Assembly: GCA_022072445.1 (NCBI GenBank)
Contig: JAJVHV010000022.1
Coordinates: 1 to 64,000, forward strand
Reading direction: 5' to 3'
Length of the DNA: 64,000 nucleotides
Source of the DNA: Phycisphaerae bacterium
Lineage (GTDB): Bacteria > Planctomycetota > Phycisphaerae > UBA1845 > Fen-1342
Shown one piece after another: positions 58,898 to 64,000 of this stretch. Below the pieces are notes generated by a model. It was not told where the DNA came from, searched no databases, and saw only the letters and a list, made by a program, of their open reading frames with translations. How positions within the stretch are numbered: position 1 is the stretch's first letter; each line of letters begins with the position of its first letter. Position numbers and translations under genes: made by a program.

Positions 58898-58926
58898 ATT
58901 GAACACAAAGATCGACGGCCGATCAA
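58898..58926 (-). promoter_or_regulatory. Sigma70-like promoter for the DUF3754 gene
   Basis: On the minus strand TTGATC and TTCAAT are separated by exactly 17 bases, predicting transcription from about 58891. It is the best two-box promoter I found and indicates that the region upstream of 58694 is transcribed. Confidence 0.55.
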
Positions 58927-59021
58927 GCCGACTTTCCGTGTCCGGCTTGCCCGGCAAGACCATTGTTTCGAATGGTTTGAGGTAACGGCGACGTCGGGCA
59001 TGCACCGCCGGACCGATCAGC

Positions 59022-59027
59022 TACAAT
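59022..59027 (+). promoter_or_regulatory. -10-like TACAAT
   Basis: Lies 40 bases before the ATG at 59068, leaving a leader of about 34 bases with a weak GGTGGGG ribosome binding site. It runs divergently from the DUF3754 promoter. Confidence 0.4.
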
Positions 59028-59067
59028 TGCCGATACGGCGTGGCGCTTTCAGGGTGGGGTTGAGACG

Positions 59068-61482
59068 ATGCGGCGTAGCAAGCGAGTGGTCAGCGTCGTC
59101 CTGTCCGCGCTGTTGGCGGTGTTCTCGATCGGCGGCGGCTGTCAGACCGAGACGCCCGGCGGCGGCATCGACGACCTCGGCGGCATCACTGTCACGCAGA
59201 CCGATAACGGTTCACGCAACGGGCTGAGCGTCCAATACGATGTTCTCGATTTTGGGGCCTCGATCGAAGAACTGACATTCGAGATCGAGAATTCGACCGG
59301 TTCGTCGGTCGCATTCGAATTGCTGCCCGAGGCCGAGTGGGTCACCGTCGACCCGCCGAACGCCACGGTCGCAGCGCAGCCCGTCCGCGTCACGGTGCGC
59401 GTGGATCGCCTGCTGATGGAAGATGGCGAGCACAGCAGCGCGATCGCGATCAACGTCGGAGGCGCGGAGGCGTTTCGCATCACCGTGCACGCGCAGCGCG
59501 TCTCATCGCCCGACGGCAGCATTCTGATCGTTTCGGCGGCGGCGCTCGATTTTGGCACCGCGTCGCACGCGATCAGCATCGGCGTGCGGAACGGCGGCAC
59601 GGGCACTCTGGCCTACACGGTGAGCGCGTCGGCGCCGTGGCTGAGCGTGAGCGGCGGCGACGGCACGAGCACGGGCGAGATCGACCTGATTTCGGTCGCG
59701 GTGGATCGCACCGGGCTGTCGGCGGGGAGCTACGAGGGCGACGTGCAAGTGCTCTCGAGCACGCAGGCCGCCGTCATCCGCGTCCGCATGGAGGTCTCGG
59801 AACCCGCGCCGAATGACGGCGATCAGGCGGCGGTGCTGTTCGTCAGCGTCGGCGAGCTGGATTTCGGCGCCGCACAAACGCGGCTGGGCTTTGCCGTCCG
59901 GAATTCCGGCGCCGGCACGCTGAACTACACGGTGCGCTCGACGGCGGCGTGGGCGACGCCCTCGTCGGCGGGCGGGGCGAATACGGGCGATTTCGACGTC
60001 ATTCAGATTTCCGTGACGCGCGACGGATTAACCGCCGGCGACTACGTCGGCGGCGTGGACATCGAAGGCGACAACGGCGACACGTTCAGCGTGGTGCTGC
60101 GCATGAACGTGCCGCAGGGCGAGCTGCCGCCGGCGCTGACCGTCAGCACGAACCTGATCGACCTGGGCATGGCGCGCTCCGAGACGTTCTCGGTCGGCAA
60201 CGCGGGCGGCGGAACGGTGAACTTCACGGTCGCGACCGACGCGACTTGGGTGACGCTTGGCGCGGCGAACGGCAGCGTCGGCAGCGAAGGCCAAGTCGCG
60301 ATCGACTTCACCGTCAGCGCCGAGACGCTGCCGGTCGGCGATTATGAGGCGACCATCACGGTCAGCGGCGACGAAGGCACGACCCGCACGATCGGGCTGA
60401 TGGTGCACGTGAAGTACAGCTTCGACGGCACGCCCTTCGACTCCGAATCGGTCCCCTACTTCGGGTATCCGTGGACGCCGCAGGAAGAAGATTTGTACCT
60501 GACCGAGTCGAACTACCAGATTTTCATGCGGCCGTTCCAGTCGAATTTCTGGGTCTTCTGGGACGAGCAGGCCGACGAGTATCTGCCGGCGTATCGGCTG
60601 GCGGTGCCCGGATCGGTGCTGACGCGCTACTTCTCGTCGTGCCTGGCGACGCCGGTAGACCCGCCAGGGACGATCGGGATGAAGCTGCCGAACGTTCCAG
60701 ACGCGTGGCTGCTGCGGAACAACGTGGGCGGGTATTTCGAGATTTACTATCCGCAGAGCGGATCGAGCCGCGTGATCGACCTGACGATCCCCGCGGCGCG
60801 GCAGGCGCTGATCGAATTCTGGCGCGAGCGCTCGGCCGGCTGGGACGCGATCTTTCTGGACAACGTGATCTACAAGTACTCGACCGTCTATGACTCGAAC
60901 ATCCACGGGCGCGACGCGTGGTTCGCGGCGGTGTACGACCTGCTGTACGAAGCCCGCGCGGCGCTGGACAAGCCAATCATCCCGAACATCTCCTGCCGGC
61001 CGGAAGAGGTGTGGGACGAGCTGATGCCGGCGACCGACGGATTCATCTTCGAGTTCGCGCTGGGCGGCATGTACATGCAGTGGACGCCGTTCCGCGAGTT
61101 CTTCCTGCGCGAGGAGCTGGCGGTCTATCGCCGAGCGCTGGACAACGGCAAGATCGTGCTGCTGATGAACAATGACACGTGGTCGCAGGTGGCGGATCAG
61201 CACGCGGCCTCGATGCCGCCGGTGGCCGGGCCGCTCTTCTCGGCGGCGATCTGCCTGGTGAAGGAGCCAGGCGACCAGATTTTCTTCAACTGCAACGCGA
61301 ACCTGAACCGCGACTACGCGCTGTATCCGTTCCACGAGTGGTGGCGCAAGCTGGGCCGGCCGCTGGGCGCGTATCGCTGGGAAGGCCTGGTCGTGCGGCG
61401 CGACTTCTCGCGCGGCTCGGTCGAGATCGACATCACCACGCCGGAGCCGCAGGTGCGCGTGTTGATTACCAAGGACGAGTAG
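59068..61482 (+). CDS. Lipoprotein with four BACON-like domains and a glycoside-hydrolase-like domain
   Basis: An 804-residue protein. A signal sequence with lipobox SIGGGC (cysteine near residue 25) is followed by four similar beta-sandwich repeats at about residues 50-145, 150-245, 255-350 and 355-450. Each has the pattern LDFG, VRNGGTGTLAYTV, APWLSVSGGDG, VTVDRTGLSAGSY-like, typical of BACON/carbohydrate-adhesion modules. Residues about 455-804 form a TIM-barrel-like domain with YFSSCLATPVDPPG, WDAIFLDNVIYKYS and TDGFIFEFALGGMYMQW. These resemble GHL15-type putative glycosidases, with acidic residues at strand ends. Likely surface polysaccharide binding and hydrolysis; the substrate is unknown. 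Confidence 0.82.
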   Translation: MRRSKRVVSVVLSALLAVFSIGGGCQTETPGGGIDDLGGITVTQTDNGSRNGLSVQYDVLDFGASIEELTFEIENSTGSSVAFELLPEAEWVTVDPPNATVAAQPVRVTVRVDRLLMEDGEHSSAIAINVGGAEAFRITVHAQRVSSPDGSILIVSAAALDFGTASHAISIGVRNGGTGTLAYTVSASAPWLSVSGGDGTSTGEIDLISVAVDRTGLSAGSYEGDVQVLSSTQAAVIRVRMEVSEPAPNDGDQAAVLFVSVGELDFGAAQTRLGFAVRNSGAGTLNYTVRSTAAWATPSSAGGANTGDFDVIQISVTRDGLTAGDYVGGVDIEGDNGDTFSVVLRMNVPQGELPPALTVSTNLIDLGMARSETFSVGNAGGGTVNFTVATDATWVTLGAANGSVGSEGQVAIDFTVSAETLPVGDYEATITVSGDEGTTRTIGLMVHVKYSFDGTPFDSESVPYFGYPWTPQEEDLYLTESNYQIFMRPFQSNFWVFWDEQADEYLPAYRLAVPGSVLTRYFSSCLATPVDPPGTIGMKLPNVPDAWLLRNNVGGYFEIYYPQSGSSRVIDLTIPAARQALIEFWRERSAGWDAIFLDNVIYKYSTVYDSNIHGRDAWFAAVYDLLYEARAALDKPIIPNISCRPEEVWDELMPATDGFIFEFALGGMYMQWTPFREFFLREELAVYRRALDNGKIVLLMNNDTWSQVADQHAASMPPVAGPLFSAAICLVKEPGDQIFFNCNANLNRDYALYPFHEWWRKLGRPLGAYRWEGLVVRRDFSRGSVEIDITTPEPQVRVLITKDE

Positions 61483-61488
61483 CCGGTC

Positions 61489-61599
61489 GGGTGGCATGGC
61501 TGTCGCGAAGCCTAGCCATGCCGGACACACGCGACGAGTCTGAGTCGGGGGCCGTCCCGCGGACCAGCATGGCTACGCTTCGCGGTAGCCATGCCACCC
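61489..61599. repeat. Inverted repeat pair GGGTGGCATGGCT/AGCCATGCCACCC
   Basis: Arms 61489-61520 and 61568-61599 are imperfect reverse complements and each is itself a small palindrome (CATGGCTACGCTTCGCGGT, then AGCCATG). The spacer sequence 61517-61557 recurs at 62941-62981 with two mismatches, so this is a mobile-looking or gene-converting intergenic element. Confidence 0.82.
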
Positions 61600-61671
61600 A
61601 ACTGATTGTACTGCACCACCCAACCTCTCGAGCGGGCGGTATCATCCGCGAGAACCCGCTTGGAGCCCGCC

Positions 61672-62499
61672 GTGCGAATCCCGCCAATGAGTCAGTATCG
61701 TCGGCTTTTACCTGCCTCTCGAATCGTCGCCACCGCCGCAGCCGCCGCTACGTTCACTCTGGCAACAGCCTTCTCGCCGCAACACACCTCGGCCCAACCC
61801 GCGCTGGCACGGTCCGCCCTGGCGCACCCGACTCCGGCGCGACCGGCCTTGTCGCGTCCCGCCTCGGCCCAATCCGCCGCGGCGCAACAGGCCGAGCCCG
61901 ACCCGAAGCGCTGGTCGAGCGCGATCCAGTCCTTCGAAGAGTGGGACCGCAAGAACTCTCACCCCAAAGACGCCCTGCTCTTCGTCGGCAGCTCGACCAT
62001 CGTCAACTGGCACACCGCCCAGAGCTTCCGCGAGTGGCCGGTGATCAACCGCGGCTTCGGCGGCTCGCACCTGGCGGAGGTGACGCACTACGCTGACCAG
62101 GTCGTGCTGCCCTACGCGCCGCGGGCGATCGTGCTGTACGCCGGCGACAATGACATTGCGGCGGGAAGGTCCGCCGAGCAGGTGAGCAACGACTTCGCCG
62201 CGTTTGTCGCGCGCGTGCGGGCGAAGCTGCCGCAGACGCCGATCGTCTTTCTGTCGATCAAGCCGAGCGGCGCGCGCTGGGCACACTGGCCGACAATGCA
62301 GGACGCCAACCGCCGAATCGCCGAGCAATGCCGCCGCGGCGAGAAGCTGACGTTTGTCGACGTCGGGGCGGCGCTGCTGAACGATCGCGGCGTGCCGCGC
62401 GACGAACTGTTCCTTTCGGACCGCCTGCACTTGAACGCCGACGGCTACGCGGCGTGCGAGCGTGTGCTGCGGCCGGTGCTGGGGGAGGTGATGAAGTAG
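61672..62499 (+). CDS. Exported SGNH/GDSL hydrolase
   Basis: A 275-residue esterase or lipase-like enzyme. The GTG at 61672 with GGAG 6 bases upstream gives a signal-bearing start; the ATG at 61687 is the alternative. After a low-complexity linker (ARSALAHPTPARPALSRPAS) the catalytic domain shows block I FVGSSTIVNW with the nucleophile serine, block II NRGFGGSHLAEV, block III LYAGDNDIAAG and block V with Asp and His in SDRLHLNADGY. Many relatives are carbohydrate or acyl esterases, but the substrate is not evident. A TATCAT at 61640-61645 may be the -10. Confidence 0.9.
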   Translation: MRIPPMSQYRRLLPASRIVATAAAAATFTLATAFSPQHTSAQPALARSALAHPTPARPALSRPASAQSAAAQQAEPDPKRWSSAIQSFEEWDRKNSHPKDALLFVGSSTIVNWHTAQSFREWPVINRGFGGSHLAEVTHYADQVVLPYAPRAIVLYAGDNDIAAGRSAEQVSNDFAAFVARVRAKLPQTPIVFLSIKPSGARWAHWPTMQDANRRIAEQCRRGEKLTFVDVGAALLNDRGVPRDELFLSDRLHLNADGYAACERVLRPVLGEVMK

Positions 62500-62501
62500 C
62501 A

Positions 62502-62603
62502 GCGCGGGTGCCCTGCCGACGGCCGTTGCGTCGGCAGGGCCGTCGGGGCACACGCATGCCACGTCACCGGCCGGCGACATGGCTGTCGCGAAGCGTAGCC
62601 ATG
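62502..62603. repeat. 102-bp direct repeat, copy 1
   Basis: Contains GCCCTGCCGACGGCC paired with GGCAGGGCCGTCGGGGC, and the palindrome CATGGCTGTCGCGAAGCGT then AGCCATG. One mismatch separates it from 62843-62944. Confidence 0.92.
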
Positions 62604-62842
62604 AAACTATGAAGCCGGCCTCCTGCCCGGTATTCGTACCCGGCGTTGATGTCCTAACACAGGAGGCTTCGCGATGTTCGACACAGCCGAGGGCGGCTGG
62701 GTTGTGTGGCACAGCCTCTTAGGCTGTGTCTCGACTTTGGCCCTTTCTAGATTTCGCGAAGTGATTTCGCTTCGGCTGGTGGAGATTGCGCGGATCGGTT
62801 ATCTAGTTATATAACTAGATAGCCGCCGCCGGGCGACGGTCG
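62604..62842. other. Segment between the direct repeats, with palindromes
   Basis: No gene is supported. It holds two stems of the ACAGCC/GGCTGT family (62682-62707 and 62711-62727) and, at 62800-62821, a perfect 22-bp AT-rich palindrome made of TATCTAGTTAT and its reverse complement. The last 90 bases are markedly AT-richer than the surroundings. Confidence 0.75.
62800..62821. promoter_or_regulatory. Perfect 22-bp AT-rich palindrome, possible protein-binding site
   Basis: TATCTAGTTAT joined to its exact reverse complement. Perfect two-fold symmetry suggests an operator, a recombination site or an element end. No regulator gene is adjacent. Confidence 0.45.
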
Positions 62843-62944
62843 GCGCGGGTGCCCTGCCGACGGCCGTTGCGTCGGCAGGGCCGTCGGGGCACACGCATGC
62901 CACGTCACCGGCCGGCGGCATGGCTGTCGCGAAGCGTAGCCATG
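62843..62944. repeat. 102-bp direct repeat, copy 2
   Basis: Second copy of 62502-62603 (offset 341). It continues directly into the 41-base segment at 62941-62981 shared with the element at 61.5 kb. Confidence 0.92.
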
Positions 62945-63109
62945 CCGGACACGCGCGACGAGTTTGAGTCGGGGGCCGTCCGGCGCTGCGCCGCACTCGG
63001 GACATCGCGGTGAAGCCAGTGCTCTCAAATTGCATTTGCACACCGGACAGAGAGCATCTCGTTCGGAAGAACTCCCGCAAGCGCTCCGCGTCCTCCATAC
63101 GTCGCCAGG

Positions 63110-64000
63110 TCACTGCGCGGGCGTGTGAGTGCGCAGGTAGTTCTGCTGCACTTCCATCGCATGCTGAGCGTCCGCCACGTTGTCGCTGTGGCAAGCGTGT
63201 TTCACCGGCGGGACGCCGATCCTACCCTTGCCGCGCTGCGCGAGTAGGGCGGCCTGCTCGGGCGTCAGGCCGGGCGACTGAGCCGAGACCTTGAGCGGGA
63301 CGTAGCCCTCGGCCTTGCCGCTGGCCCAGTCGGTGATTTCCTTGCTGATGCGCATGCTGCACCAATCATGCCCGCACATGGCGCAGAAGTCGGTGTCGAC
63401 GTCGAGGTCTTCATCGTGCAGGGCACGGGCGGTTTCGCCGTCGAAGGCGAGCTCGAAGTGCTTCGGCCAGTTCAGCGCGGCGCGGGCCTTCGACAGATCA
63501 TCGTCCCACTGCCGCGCGGCGCGGACGCCGCGGGCGATGTCGCCTGCGTGGGCCGCGATTTTGTAGGCGATGCAGCCGGCCTTCACGTCTTCGGCCTTCG
63601 GCAAACCCACGTGCTCCTTGGGCGTGACGTAGCAGAGCATCGCCGCGCCGGCGCGGGCGGCCTCGGTCGCGCCGATGGCACTGGTGATGTGGTCGTAGCC
63701 GGGGAAGACGTCGGTGACGAGCGGGCCGAGCACGTAGAACGGGGCGTCGTCGCAGATCGTGCGCTGGTGCTCCATGTTCCAGGCGATTTCGTTGAGCGGG
63801 ACGTGGCCGGGGCCTTCGACCATGACCTGCACGCCGGCGTCGCGGGCGCGGTGGACCAGCTCGCCCAGGACGTGCAATTCCGCGATTTGAGCGGGGTCGC
63901 TCGCATCCGCCAGGCAGCCGGGGCGGACGCCGTCGCCGAGGGAGTAGGTGACGTCGTACTGGCGCATGATGGCGCTGATCTCGTCGAACATTTCGTACAT
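63110..64000 (-). CDS. thiC: Phosphomethylpyrimidine synthase ThiC, 3' part (gene runs off the window)
   Basis: The last 296 residues of ThiC, the radical-SAM enzyme that converts aminoimidazole ribotide to the thiamine pyrimidine. Visible are [72 protein letters not shown] and [14 protein letters not shown], and the C-terminal CxxCxxxxC iron-sulfur motif in [14 protein letters not shown]. The ATG at the window edge is internal, since the family has a long N-terminal part before it. Any thiamine riboswitch would lie outside the window. Confidence 0.97.
   Translation of the reverse strand: MYEMFDEISAIMRQYDVTYSLGDGVRPGCLADASDPAQIAELHVLGELVHRARDAGVQVMVEGPGHVPLNEIAWNMEHQRTICDDAPFYVLGPLVTDVFPGYDHITSAIGATEAARAGAAMLCYVTPKEHVGLPKAEDVKAGCIAYKIAAHAGDIARGVRAARQWDDDLSKARAALNWPKHFELAFDGETARALHDEDLDVDTDFCAMCGHDWCSMRISKEITDWASGKAEGYVPLKVSAQSPGLTPEQAALLAQRGKGRIGVPPVKHACHSDNVADAQHAMEVQQNYLRTHTPAQ

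Noticed and set aside
58492-59001. 169-residue minus-strand frame containing the ATG at 58863
   Set aside because: Its translation is arginine/serine-rich and not conserved. It overlaps the DUF3754 frame, whose translation matches the family.

Overview
The window is GC-rich chromosomal DNA, densely coded on both strands, from a bacterium that is most probably a member of the Planctomycetota. This is an inference. It rests on cysteine-containing dockerin-like tails (motif DxNCDGSxNGFD) on secreted proteins, several very large exported proteins of unknown function, YadA/tail-fibre-like surface proteins, a tricorn protease homologue, a DUF3754 protein, a PfaD-like enzyme, and many palindromic repeats between genes. 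No rRNA, tRNA, CRISPR array, transposase or phage gene was found.

Layout. 0-3.4 kb: a repeat array, a CsgG-like exported protein, malate dehydrogenase and a triple-YHS protein closed by a good intrinsic terminator. 3.9-11.4 kb: a dockerin-tailed exported protein and three consecutive exported fibre-like proteins, two of which share a 313-bp identical segment. 11.5-16.9 kb: endonuclease V, a hypothetical protein overlapping a PAS histidine kinase, a YchF-like GTPase and two related lipoproteins. 17-23.6 kb: a giant exported protein, a small orphan, a PfaD-ispH pair and a lipoprotein. 23.7-34.3 kb: DUF423, tricorn, a PQQ-propeller protein, a WG-repeat protein, an Ntn hydrolase and a TPR membrane protein. 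34.4-40.4 kb: DinB, an exported protein, a VOC protein and an ABC-2 exporter whose ATPase gene is separated from its two permease genes by a methyltransferase gene. 40.6-47.5 kb: a six-gene MacB/Lol-type operon with one ATPase, two tandem permease pairs and one HlyD adaptor. 47.7-51.7 kb: a tightly coupled operon of acyl carrier protein, aldehyde dehydrogenase, SDR and UbiD decarboxylase. 51.8-64 kb: an unknown protein, an Fpg/Nei glycosylase, a 120-bp tandem array, a dockerin-tailed subtilase, DUF3754, a BACON-glycosidase lipoprotein, an SGNH hydrolase, a repeat cluster and the 3' part of thiC.

Three themes recur. First, a large share of the genes encode exported or surface proteins. Second, gaps between genes carry several families of short palindromes or inverted repeats, one of which supplies the stop codon of a gene. 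Third, several genes that lack a Shine-Dalgarno sequence have a TACAAT/TACCAT-like -10 hexamer 5-9 bases (most often exactly 6) before the start codon. That spacing predicts leaderless or nearly leaderless transcripts. Genes with good ribosome binding sites have the same hexamer 22-46 bases upstream.

The most promising undescribed functional units are the ACP-ALDH-SDR-UbiD operon and the exporter with duplicated permease pairs.
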